A DNA stretch of 7,592 bases from Pseudomonadota bacterium (GCA_009778425.1 WRJU01000160.1:1-7592), one strand, 5' to 3'; numbered from the stretch's first letter, positions 1-5,577 are shown. The notes: generated from the sequence alone by a model not told the origin. Made by a program: numbers and translations.

Positions 1-215
1 TTCGCCTCCCCTCTTGCCAGCGCCACGGCCACGCCAAAGGCCGCAGCGCAGCCAATCAGCGGCGCGCCGCGCACCCGCATTGCGGAAATAGCCTCAGCAA
101 TATCTTCAAGCGTAGCAAGACGGCGCTCCGCAATGCGCCAGGGCAAGCAGGTCTGGTCAAGGACGGTCAGGCCGTCGCCGTCGCGCCGAAGTGTGGCAAT
201 GGGTTGAACGAACAT
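1..215 (-). CDS. mtnA: S-methyl-5-thioribose-1-phosphate isomerase, N-terminal part (runs off left edge)
   Basis: Reading the minus strand from ATG at 215 gives 71 codons with no stop up to the window edge, starting MFVQPIATLRRDGDGLTVLD. The stretch VLDQTCLPW near residue 18 and VRGAPLIGCAAAFGVAVA near residues 48-65 match the conserved start of MtnA, where RGAPAIG is a hallmark of the MtnA/eIF2B-like fold. The known role of the family is to isomerise methylthioribose-1-phosphate to methylthioribulose-1-phosphate in the cytoplasmic methionine salvage pathway. Only about a fifth of the usual 340-370 residues is visible, so the catalytic Cys and Asp lie outside. It is transcribed divergently from the DUF6394/channel pair. 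No strong Shine-Dalgarno is seen before this ATG, so the start could shift slightly. Confidence 0.82.
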   Translation of the reverse strand, partial: MFVQPIATLRRDGDGLTVLDQTCLPWRIAERRLATLEDIAEAISAMRVRGAPLIGCAAAFGVAVALARGEA

Positions 216-236
216 GGATAGGCGGCAACGAAACAG

Positions 237-264
237 GATCGAGGCGCAATTTTAAGCCCCGATC
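237..264. promoter_or_regulatory. Imperfect inverted repeat between divergent mtnA and DUF6394-type gene
   Basis: The arms GATCGAGGC (237-245) and GCCCCGATC (256-264) pair over 8 of 9 positions around a 10-base AT-rich loop. The loop contains TAAAAT on the minus strand (254-249), which could be a -10 box for mtnA, although no good -35 stands at the right distance. Its place about 22 bp upstream of mtnA suggests an operator or a leader hairpin. No regulator can be named. Confidence 0.3.
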
Positions 265-319
265 AAAACATCCGCCCACGCGGAATCTTAAAAAGCCACT
301 ATCTACATAGAGTGACTCA

Positions 320-325
320 TATAAT
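320..325 (+). promoter_or_regulatory. -10 box (TATAAT) of the DUF6394/channel operon
   Basis: A perfect TATAAT lies 62 bp before the DUF6394-type start codon. The expected -35 position (about 297-302) reads CACTAT, which is poor, so an activator or another sigma factor may be needed. Transcription would start near 332. That puts the 5' leader, including the hairpin at 340-356, almost exactly on the segment that recurs at 5719-5768. Confidence 0.5.
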
Positions 326-339
326 CAGCAGATGCGAAC

Positions 340-356
340 CGCCGCCATGTGCGGCG
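340..356 (+). other. GC-rich hairpin in the 5' leader of the DUF6394-type gene
   Basis: CGCCGC and GCGGCG form a perfect 6-bp stem around CATGT. It is followed by CTTTCTGG, not a long U-run, so it looks more like an mRNA-stabilising or leader structure than a terminator. The ghost copy at 5730-5744 keeps a shorter 4-bp version (GCCG/CGGC). Confidence 0.35.
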
Positions 357-387
357 CTTTCTGGACGAAACGCGCACGGGGGAAAAA

Positions 388-774
388 ATGAACCTTGATA
401 AAGTTATTTTCGGTTTCTTCATCCTGCTTGCCGCCACGTTGAATTTCGGCTTTTTCCTCGGCCCGATAGGAGACCCCGCCGCGCATGACGTCCATGAACT
501 GTTCGGCGCAATCGTCATCAGCCTGATCGCCACCATGCTCAAGTTCGGCGACCGTACCCAGATCGGCGCGGTTCACCTTGCCACCAGCCTGGTAGCCGAC
601 CTTCAGTTGATCGCCGCCGCGCTCGTATGGGGCTACGCGACCCATATCGCCGGTCACGACCCGCTTGCCCCGGTTGAGATGGCGAGAGTCGTTTCGCTGT
701 CGGGTGGCGCGTTTCTCGCCAACGCGGTTTCGGTCACGATGCTGGTGACTGAAACCATGATGCAGCGGCGCTGA
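388..774 (+). CDS. DUF6394-type four-helix membrane protein, probable partner of the adjacent K+ channel
   Basis: This is a 128-residue, very hydrophobic protein. Four membrane segments are likely at residues 6-24, 36-53, 58-82 and 99-121, joined by short loops. The block LKFGDRTQIGAVHLATSLVA is, as I recall, the signature of the DUF6394 family, which has no assigned biochemical role and is often found beside two-RCK potassium channels. The start at ATG 388 is chosen over an upstream in-frame ATG at 349 because GGGGG stands directly before it (378-382) and because the protein then begins at the family's usual MNLxKVIFGFF. The channel gene begins 5 bp after the stop. An accessory or regulatory subunit of the channel is an inference from that context. 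Family assignment is fairly sure, function is not. Confidence 0.8.
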   Translation: MNLDKVIFGFFILLAATLNFGFFLGPIGDPAAHDVHELFGAIVISLIATMLKFGDRTQIGAVHLATSLVADLQLIAAALVWGYATHIAGHDPLAPVEMARVVSLSGGAFLANAVSVTMLVTETMMQRR

Positions 775-779
775 AAAAA

Positions 780-2540
780 GTGGCCACGCTGCCAAACGCG
801 CCAGCGGAGCGCCGCCAGAGCATTTCCCTGATGATCATCCGGCGTCTGCGCGCGCCAATGATCCTGCTCATCGTCATCATCTCGGTCTCGGTGCTTGGCC
901 TCACCTTGGCTCCCGGCCCGATCATCGACGGCCAGCCGCGCAATTTGAGCTTTTTCCAGGCCTTCTATTTCATCAGCTATACGGCCACCACCATCGGCTT
1001 CGGTGAAATTCCCTATGCCTTTTCAGACCAACAGCGCCTTTGGATTGTGTTCTGCATCTACATGTCGGTCGCCGGTTGGGCCTATACCCTGGGAACCGTG
1101 TTCGCGCTGCTGGCCGACCGCAACCTTCGGCAAGCCATTGCGCTGATGCGCTTCAGGCGCGCAGTACTCCACATGAGCGAACCTTTCTACCTCGTGTGCG
1201 GCTACGGCGAAACCGGGCGGCTGATTTGTCAGGCACTCAACCGGCGAAGATTCCGCATGGTCGTCGTCGAAATCGACGAAACCCGCGCCGGTGAAATCGA
1301 CCTTTCCGACTACGACGCCGATGTGCCCGCGCTCGCGGCGGACGCAAGCAACCCGGATACATTGCAGCAAGCCGGACTCACGCACCCGAACTGCGTCGGG
1401 GCTATCGCCGTCACCAACGACGACGACGCCAACCTGGCCATCTCGATTGCCGCCCGTCTGCTCTCCCCCCGCCTGCCCGTCGTGGCAAGAGCCGAAACGC
1501 GGGAGGCCGCCGCGAACATGGCCGCGTTCGGAACTGCCCACATCATCAACCCGTTTGAAACGTTTACCGAAACCCTGACCCTGGCATTGCGCGCCCCGGC
1601 TGCATGGCATTTGCTTGACTGGCTCACCGGCCTGCCCGGCGCGCCTATCGAGCGTCGACGCGAACCGCCGCGCGGAACCTGGATACTGTGCGGATACAAC
1701 CGCCTTGGCCGCTTGCTCATCGAGGCATTGGACGCCAACAAATCGCTCGTCACCGCCATCGACCATCAACCCCGGAGCGACCCGCCCTTCCCCCATTCCT
1801 GGGTGCAAGGCAACGCCTCCAGCCGCGAAACCCTTGAAGCTGCCGGAATACGGGAAGCGGTCGGGCTGGCAGTCTGTACCGACTCGGACGTCAACAACCT
1901 GTCCATCGCCGTCACCGCGCACGAACTCAATAAAAACCTGTTCGTGCTCATTCGCCAGAACCACATTTCCAATCACGCGCTGTTCGAGGCGCTCAAATCC
2001 GATCTCGCATTCGTCCCGAGCGAAATCGTCGCCCATGAATGCCTGTCCATCCTCAGCACCCCTCTGCTGGCCCGCTTTCTTGCCGACATCCACAAACGCA
2101 ACGACGAAGAATGGTGCGCCTGGCTGTTCGACCGCATGACCCGCCGCCTGGGAACAATGGCACCTGAAATATGGAGCGAGCGCATCAACCTCACGCGCGC
2201 GCCCGCCCTGTACAGGCGGCTGATGCGCGGGGAGACCATCGTTCTCGACCAGCTTTTGCGCTCATATGCCAACCGCTACGAATTTCTCGCCTGCGAGGTA
2301 CTCTACATCGCGCGCGACAATGGCGACAAACTCACCGTTCCCGCCTCCTCAACGCCAATCCTCCCCGGCGACGAATTCCTGCTGGCCGGTCGCCCCGGCG
2401 CGCGCAGCGCCTTCGATCACAATATCAGCAACGACCATGCCCTCGCCTACATCCTGACCGGAAACGACACACAACGCGGCTGGATATGGAGCAAACTCGC
2501 GCCCAGGCAGACGCGGGAAGGGGCGAGTCATTTGCGGTAA
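780..2540 (+). CDS. Two-RCK potassium channel (TrkA-N domain ion channel)
   Basis: This is a 586-residue inner-membrane channel subunit. TM1 spans about residues 26-44, a pore helix precedes the filter TTIGFGE (70-76), and TM2 spans about 87-111. The filter replaces the common T-V-G-Y-G-D with T-I-G-F-G-E. A first RCK domain starts at FYLVCGYGETG (136-146), a Rossmann glycine motif with the acidic residues of VVVEIDE (161-167) as likely nucleotide-ribose contacts. A second RCK starts at WILCGYNRLG (301-310). A TrkA_C-like domain follows at about 485-540, ending in PGDEFLLAG. By family knowledge, four subunits form the pore and cytoplasmic RCK domains gate it with nucleotides or ions. The GTG at 780 lacks a clear Shine-Dalgarno. 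ATG at 831 (residue 18, MIIRRLRAP) is an alternative. The last codons, REGASHLR-stop, lie on a sequence present three times in the window, so the C-terminal tail may be acquired. Confidence 0.88.
   Translation: MATLPNAPAERRQSISLMIIRRLRAPMILLIVIISVSVLGLTLAPGPIIDGQPRNLSFFQAFYFISYTATTIGFGEIPYAFSDQQRLWIVFCIYMSVAGWAYTLGTVFALLADRNLRQAIALMRFRRAVLHMSEPFYLVCGYGETGRLICQALNRRRFRMVVVEIDETRAGEIDLSDYDADVPALAADASNPDTLQQAGLTHPNCVGAIAVTNDDDANLAISIAARLLSPRLPVVARAETREAAANMAAFGTAHIINPFETFTETLTLALRAPAAWHLLDWLTGLPGAPIERRREPPRGTWILCGYNRLGRLLIEALDANKSLVTAIDHQPRSDPPFPHSWVQGNASSRETLEAAGIREAVGLAVCTDSDVNNLSIAVTAHELNKNLFVLIRQNHISNHALFEALKSDLAFVPSEIVAHECLSILSTPLLARFLADIHKRNDEEWCAWLFDRMTRRLGTMAPEIWSERINLTRAPALYRRLMRGETIVLDQLLRSYANRYEFLACEVLYIARDNGDKLTVPASSTPILPGDEFLLAGRPGARSAFDHNISNDHALAYILTGNDTQRGWIWSKLAPRQTREGASHLR
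2449..2538 (+). repeat. Direct repeat, copy 1: 3' end of the channel gene
   Basis: These 90 bases recur at 5768-5857 with one mismatch (G at 2510, A at 5829, a silent CAG/CAA change in the channel frame). Similarity fades after the stop codon, although both copies continue with a related TTG..TTTCTTG sequence. Here the segment is part of the intact channel gene. Confidence 0.95.
2513..2538 (+). repeat. 26-bp repeat R, copy 1
   Basis: This copy starts GCGGGAAGGGGCGAGT and ends CATTTGCGGT. Identical copies lie at 3545-3570 and 5832-5857. Here it encodes the channel's last residues (REGASHLR) plus the first base of the TAA stop. Copies 1 and 3 are also part of the longer 90-bp repeat, while copy 2 stands alone behind a transposase fragment. 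Whether R is common elsewhere in the genome cannot be seen from the window. Confidence 0.93.
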
Positions 2541-2557
2541 GTTGTTTCTTGTATAAC

Positions 2558-2571
2558 GGGGTAGCCCCAAC
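2558..2571 (+). repeat. GGGGTAGCCCCAAC repeat, copy 1, left of the toxin-antitoxin pair
   Basis: The 14-mer GGGGTAGCCCCAAC recurs at 3455-3468 or one base off, depending on how the G run (5 Gs there, 4 here) is aligned. Both copies follow GTATA within a few bases. Internally GGGG and CCCC can pair around TAG. The two copies bracket the dinJ-yafQ module and its promoter. Confidence 0.7.
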
Positions 2572-2611
2572 AGTTTTGTTACAAGTATCACTTCACTTGT
2601 AACAAAACTGT
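2570..2611. terminator. 17-bp perfect hairpin between convergent channel and toxin genes; possible bidirectional terminator
   Basis: Arm ACAGTTTTGTTACAAGT (2570-2586) and arm ACTTGTAACAAAACTGT (2595-2611) are exact reverse complements around the 8-base loop ATCACTTC. It sits 29 bp after the channel stop and about 60 bp beyond the convergent yafQ stop, which fits a shared terminator. The stem is AT-rich, and the only U-rich trail is ATTTAAT, so an intrinsic terminator is not certain. A mobile-element end or protein-binding palindrome is the alternative. The inverted repeat itself is certain. Confidence 0.55.
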
Positions 2612-2670
2612 ATTTAATGAGAAAACGAAAAAATCATTTAGGGCGATTTCAGCCTTTCTTTGCTCGCTGA

Positions 2671-2952
2671 TCACAGGTTGAGTTCGGAGTGGGAACCGAG
2701 GCGCACCAAGCGCAAGGTGTCGGGGTCGGGCTTCTGGTAGATCAGTACCAAGTCGGGCTTGACGTGACAGTCGCGGTGATCTCTCCAGTCGCCGGTCAAG
2801 GCATGGTCGCGGTAGCGCGGCTCCAGCGGCATGTCAGTCGCAAGGGCTTCGAGGACAGCGCCCAAATCGTCATCCAGCGTGGCACGGTGCTGGCTCTTCT
2901 TTTCGCGCTTGAAGTCGCGGCGGAACTGGCCGATTGGCTCAATCGTCCGCAT
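2671..2952 (-). CDS. yafQ: YafQ-family toxin, mRNA interferase (RelE superfamily)
   Basis: This 93-residue protein is the usual length for YafQ (92 in E. coli). The C-terminal block HVKPDLVLIYQK and LVRLGSHSEL are family hallmarks. Residues matching the E. coli YafQ catalytic set are all present: His50, His63, Asp67 and His88 (His87 in E. coli). The toxin therefore looks intact. Family knowledge: YafQ cleaves mRNA in the ribosomal A site, in E. coli at AAA codons followed by G or A, and is held inactive by DinJ. The gene overlaps the 3' end of the antitoxin gene by 14 bp, typical of translational coupling. It converges on the channel gene with a long hairpin between them. Other RelE-type toxins are less likely given the DHALTG and KPDL motifs. 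Confidence 0.9.
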   Translation of the reverse strand: MRTIEPIGQFRRDFKREKKSQHRATLDDDLGAVLEALATDMPLEPRYRDHALTGDWRDHRDCHVKPDLVLIYQKPDPDTLRLVRLGSHSELNL

Positions 2953-3205
2953 TCAGGTCATCCAACAGAGCCTGGACGCTGGTAAAGCGCCCCGTGACGC
3001 GCCCAGCGCGGGCATCCCTCATCGCCTGAATCGTTGTCGCGTTCGGAATCAGTGGCTCGAAGGGCAACTCCTTGTCCCGTGCCACCTTCGTGAGCAGCAA
3101 CCTTACCGCATCGGATATGGTAAGGCCCATCGCGGCCAGGACGGATGCTGCCTCTTCCTTGATCGCACCGTCGATGCGCGCCTGGACAAGCTGGTTGGCA
3201 GTCAT
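2939..3205 (-). CDS. dinJ: DinJ/RelB-family antitoxin
   Basis: This 88-residue protein has a ribbon-helix-helix N terminus: the beta strand QLVQARID (residues 5-12), then helices through AAMGLTISDAVRLLLTKVAR (about 24-43), followed by ELPFEP, a common DinJ/RelB block. The C-terminal half (about 55-88) is the expected toxin-wrapping segment. The start at ATG 3205 is supported by GGAGAA eight bases upstream on the minus strand (3219-3214). By family knowledge, the dimer neutralises the toxin and, with it, represses its own promoter. A matching palindrome lies over the promoter here. It precedes the toxin gene and overlaps it, the standard order. Nothing in it looks damaged. Confidence 0.9.
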   Translation of the reverse strand: MTANQLVQARIDGAIKEEAASVLAAMGLTISDAVRLLLTKVARDKELPFEPLIPNATTIQAMRDARAGRVTGRFTSVQALLDDLNADD

Positions 3206-3225
3206 GATAGTGTTCTCCGGCTATT

Positions 3226-3250
3226 CTTTGAATTACATTGTAAGTCAAAG
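3226..3250. promoter_or_regulatory. Operator palindrome of the dinJ-yafQ operon
   Basis: A 25-bp palindrome of arms CTTTGAATTACA and TGTAAGTCAAAG around a central T, with 11 of 12 positions pairing. It lies 21 bp upstream of the dinJ start and covers the candidate -10 box. Ribbon-helix-helix antitoxins of this family bind such palindromes and autoregulate. The binding itself is inferred. Confidence 0.7.
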
Positions 3251-3264
3251 CAGCGAAAAGGCAA
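3237..3264 (-). promoter_or_regulatory. Promoter of dinJ-yafQ
   Basis: On the minus strand, a -35-like TTGCCT (3264-3259) and a -10-like TACAAT (3242-3237) are separated by 16 bp, followed about 30 bp later by the dinJ start. The -10 box sits inside the operator palindrome, so repressor binding would block polymerase. A second -35-like TTGACT directly before the -10 is too close to be used with it. Confidence 0.55.
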
Positions 3265-3461
3265 ATGTTTGCTTGCAGCAGCCGTCCCGGTCAGTACCGT
3301 TCCTGACGGCAGTTTCGCCATATCGGGGAGCATATGTCACATTATGTGCTTAAATAAGTATTTGCATGTCTTAGACAAAATGACGGGTAAAGTGACGAAT
3401 TTTGACACTCCGGCCATTTTGGGGCAGTACGTCACACAATCGACCGTATATGTGGGGGTAG
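3265..3461. other. AT-rich gap between the toxin-antitoxin promoter and the transposase scrap
   Basis: No gene is supported here. The stretch holds an 11-bp palindrome CACATTATGTG (3338-3348) and a segment reading GTGACGAATTTTGACACT (about 3391-3408) that faintly recalls insertion-sequence ends. No paired end was found. An open frame running through it on the plus strand is the shadow of dinJ-yafQ and has no protein-like character. Confidence 0.4.
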
Positions 3462-3469
3462 CCCCAACG
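3455..3469 (+). repeat. GGGGTAGCCCCAAC repeat, copy 2, right of the toxin-antitoxin pair
   Basis: Second copy of the short repeat at 2558-2571, again shortly after GTATA. It abuts the transposase fragment: its TAG (3459-3461) is the in-frame stop that closes the fragment's reading frame on the upstream side. Confidence 0.7.
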
Positions 3470-3572
3470 GGTGAAGTTCAGGACGATGCAGATCAACGGT
3501 CTGCGCGGGTTGCTGGCTGAGTATGGCAAAGTCGCGGAGCAAGGGCGGGAAGGGGCGAGTCATTTGCGGTGA
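3462..3572 (+). pseudogene. IS110-family transposase fragment
   Basis: In the frame 3462-3572, after an in-frame TAG, the translation includes VKFRTMQINGLRGLLAEYG. This matches the stretch RTxxINxLRGLLAEYG that closes the N-terminal DEDD transposase domain in the IS110/IS1111 family. Only about 25 transposase residues remain: the catalytic acidic residues and the C-terminal domain are absent, so it cannot be active. After GKVAEQG the frame passes straight into repeat R and ends REGASHLR-stop, the same tail as the potassium channel. The recognition rests on a short motif, so the family call is likely but not certain. Confidence 0.6.
3545..3570 (+). repeat. 26-bp repeat R, copy 2
   Basis: Identical to 2513-2538 and 5832-5857. 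It is fused in frame to the IS110 transposase scrap. Unlike copies 1 and 3 it is not preceded by other channel-gene sequence, so R can occur apart from the channel gene. Confidence 0.93.
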
Positions 3573-3574
3573 GC

Positions 3575-3593
3575 GGATGCCATGCTGGCATTC
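3575..3593. other. Small hairpin after repeat R copy 2
   Basis: GGATGCCA and TGGCATTC pair over 8 bp (one G-T wobble) around TGC. It lies 70 bp beyond the 3' end of the left paralogue (minus strand), where a terminator would be expected. However, no T-run follows on either strand, so the role is open. Confidence 0.3.
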
Positions 3594-3659
3594 GTAGTCG
3601 GTCGTACCAAACAACAACCCTTTCCTGCATTTGGAGCGGGACGAGCGCGAATAGGGTCG

Positions 3660-4529
3660 TTAGCTTGGTGAGGAATTGAAATATTTTCCTTCATTCTTGA
3701 GATCAATGATTTTCGAGAGAAAATCGAGAAGGGCATTTGTAGTCTCTTCGTATTTCATTGCGCCCATGGCAAGACCAGTACCTGGATCCAATAAGAATTT
3801 TAAAAAGTCCATTTTAAGTCCAAGCGTATCGACCAACTTATCGCGAATAACATCAGCTAACTTGCGTGTAGATTCTGGTATTTCATCAGGTTGACGAGAA
3901 TAAACTACCTCATATGGTTGAGCTTGATCGTATTTGTAACCCCCACATGCGGATGCCAATAAATATACTTGGTTAGTATCAAGGCCATTCTCTTTTGCTG
4001 TAATGTACATATCGGTGAAACTTTGAAGATCCGACCAACTAAGACTGGATAGTACGTTTGATTGTCCGAGTTTACCAAGGCGATCCTGATTATCAAGCTT
4101 CATCTCGGCAATTTCAGAATTATTTGATTTGAGTTGTGCGAGAACATCATTTTTATCCAGTTCTATCCCTTTTCCTCTGGCTTGCGCGACCAAGGCAGTC
4201 GCGGCTTTGTCAAATAGATAGTTGTTGTATTTTCCGACGTCGAGATAAGCACCTTCATAGTCTATGATATATCCGCTTGATCCGTTCGAATAGCGGTAGC
4301 CTTGGTATGGAACCAAATGTTCCTGACGAATAAACTCATCAGCCGCATCAAAGAGATCGGACAAGATCGTTCCCTGAACGGAAATAATCGGTTTGCTGCT
4401 TTCAACAACCCCTGCCGTTGTCGAAGGGACAGTAGAACTTGCCGTGTTCGCCACAGCTTTGTTATCCATGGCCGATGTAGATGAGATGGAAGAAGCCGTG
4501 GTGATGGAAGCAGTGGAAACGTTGATCAT
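3660..4529 (-). CDS. Hypothetical protein, tandem paralogue A (289 residues)
   Basis: I do not recognise this family. The start at ATG 4529 is supported by GGAAG about ten bases upstream and by the matching start of its neighbour. The first ~45 residues are rich in Ser, Thr and Ala (it begins MINVSTASITTASSISSTSA) and look unstructured. There is no hydrophobic signal peptide or membrane segment. From about residue 47 (KPIISVQGTILSDLF) the protein looks globular and mixed alpha/beta, with DVGKYNNYLFDKAATAL, LSWSDLQSFTDMYITAKEN and a C-terminal LDFLSKIIDLKNEG. It has a close homologue 96 bp upstream with long identical blocks. Codon use is visibly richer in A/T than in the flanking housekeeping genes, suggesting transfer. 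A Ser/Thr-rich leader without a Sec signal would fit a type III or other non-Sec exported protein, but this is only a guess. Confidence 0.8.
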   Translation of the reverse strand: MINVSTASITTASSISSTSAMDNKAVANTASSTVPSTTAGVVESSKPIISVQGTILSDLFDAADEFIRQEHLVPYQGYRYSNGSSGYIIDYEGAYLDVGKYNNYLFDKAATALVAQARGKGIELDKNDVLAQLKSNNSEIAEMKLDNQDRLGKLGQSNVLSSLSWSDLQSFTDMYITAKENGLDTNQVYLLASACGGYKYDQAQPYEVVYSRQPDEIPESTRKLADVIRDKLVDTLGLKMDFLKFLLDPGTGLAMGAMKYEETTNALLDFLSKIIDLKNEGKYFNSSPS

Positions 4530-4571
4530 TATTTCTTCCTTGTCATACAGGGTGGTATTCCTGAGCCTGGG
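4530..4571 (-). repeat. Duplicated upstream leader of paralogue A
   Basis: The 42 bases upstream of paralogue A match 5505-5546 upstream of paralogue B with two mismatches, including the ribosome-binding region. Similarity stops just beyond, so this marks the upstream edge of the duplicated unit. The remaining 54 bp to the paralogue B stop hold only a weak hairpin (GTTCT at 4595-4599 with AGAAC at 4609-4613), which may not stop transcription from B into A. Confidence 0.85.
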
Positions 4572-4625
4572 GACGTGAAGCCTTGCCCCTGCTTGTTCTT
4601 GCGAGCACAGAACGTATCAATGTGA

Positions 4626-5504
4626 TTAGCTTTGGGAGGAATGGTAGTACATCCCCTCATTCTTGAGATCAATGATTTTCGAGAGAAATTCGAGCTTGGC
4701 ATATTCGGTCGCATCGGCATTTTTTGCGCTATTCAAGGCAAGACCCGTGCTGGGATCCAATATGTGTTTGAAGAAATCCATTTTGAAACCAAACGTATCA
4801 AGCAATTTTTCACGAATATCATTAGCCAACTTGCGCGTAGATTCTGGTATTGGTTTTTCATCAAATTCACGAGTATAAGTAACCGGATATGGCTGTGACT
4901 GTTCGTATTGATATACCCCATATCCGCATGCCAAAATTTTTACTTGAAAAGTATCAAGACTATTTTCTTTAGCTGTAATATACATATCGGTGAAGCTTTG
5001 GAGATCCGACCAGCTCAGATAATACGCCATGTCTAATTTTCCAAGTTTCTCAAGGCGATCTTGATTATCAAGTTTCATTGCAGCAATTTCGGGATTGTTG
5101 GATTTTAGTTGCGCGATAACATCCTTTTTATCCAGTTCGATACCTTTTTCTTTGGCTTGTGCAACCAATGCAGTCGCGGCTTTATCGAATAGATAGTTGT
5201 TATATTTTCCAACGTCGAGATAAGCGCCTTCGTCTTGCACTATATATCCTGACTTTCCATTTGAATAACGAACGCCTTCGTATGGCGTCAGGTGCTCTTG
5301 ACGAATAAACTCATCGGCCGCATCGAAGAGATCGGACAAGATCGTTCCCTGAACGGAAATAATCGGTTTGCTGCTTTCAGCAACCCCTGCCGTTGTTGAA
5401 GAAGCAGGGGGGCTTGCTGTGTTTGCCGCAAGCTTGTTATCCACGGCAGGTATAGACGGCATGAAAGAAGCCGTGGTTACGGAGCTGGTGGAAACGTTGA
5501 TCAT
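4626..5504 (-). CDS. Hypothetical protein, tandem paralogue B (292 residues)
   Basis: Same unrecognised family as its neighbour at 3660-4529. ATG 5504 is preferred over an in-frame ATG at 5558 because GGAAG lies just upstream, the first residues (MINVSTSS) match the neighbour's, and the 18 extra codons overlap the duplicated untranslated leader. The Ser/Thr/Ala/Pro-rich N terminus (about 45 residues) is followed by a globular part. Identical between the two proteins are the block from ESSKPII to RQEHL (30 residues), EGAYLDVGKYNNYLFDKAAT and onward, and LSWSDLQSFTDMYITAKEN. The patches that differ are around residues 155-165, about 185-215 (B reads LACGYGVYQYEQSQPYPVTY) and about 250-275. No signal peptide, membrane helix or catalytic motif was recognised. 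It is probably transcribed together with paralogue A. Confidence 0.8.
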   Translation of the reverse strand: MINVSTSSVTTASFMPSIPAVDNKLAANTASPPASSTTAGVAESSKPIISVQGTILSDLFDAADEFIRQEHLTPYEGVRYSNGKSGYIVQDEGAYLDVGKYNNYLFDKAATALVAQAKEKGIELDKKDVIAQLKSNNPEIAAMKLDNQDRLEKLGKLDMAYYLSWSDLQSFTDMYITAKENSLDTFQVKILACGYGVYQYEQSQPYPVTYTREFDEKPIPESTRKLANDIREKLLDTFGFKMDFFKHILDPSTGLALNSAKNADATEYAKLEFLSKIIDLKNEGMYYHSSQS

Positions 5505-5546
5505 TATTTCTTCCTTGTCATACAGGGCAGTATTCCTGAGCCTGGG
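5505..5546 (-). repeat. Duplicated upstream leader of paralogue B
   Basis: Partner of 4530-4571. It contains the end of the mini-ORF at 5518-5577 and the ribosome-binding site of paralogue B. Confidence 0.85.
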
Positions 5547-5577
5547 CGCTTGCTGCAAGAATGGTATTCAGTTTCAC
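5518..5577 (-). CDS. Possible 19-residue leader peptide upstream of paralogue B
   Basis: GTG at 5577 follows GGAGAAG at ideal spacing and opens 19 codons, MKLNTILAASAQAQEYCPV, ending in TGA 13 bp before the paralogue B start. The beginning resembles a clipped signal peptide (MKLNTILAASA). It could be a leader peptide coupling translation to gene B, or the stump of a gene whose rest was replaced by the B/A unit. Paralogue A keeps only the last codons of this frame without a start. Being so short, it may simply be chance; the ribosome-binding site is the main support. Confidence 0.35.
   Translation of the reverse strand: MKLNTILAASAQAQEYCPV

Noticed and set aside
1023..2093. Long open frame of 356 codons on the minus strand inside the channel gene
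   Set aside because: It is antisense to well-supported RCK domains and is rich in Gly, Val and Arg, as expected from a GC-rich shadow frame. No family resemblance and no start context were seen.
3391..3430. End of an IS21-like element, suggested by GAATTTTGACACT-type sequence
   Set aside because: Only a faint resemblance from memory. No partner end and no istA or istB coding remnants were seen.
2831..3520. Plus-strand frame of 229 codons across the toxin-antitoxin pair
   Set aside because: It is antisense to clearly recognised dinJ and yafQ and shows no protein-like motif; its tail crosses the transposase fragment in another frame.
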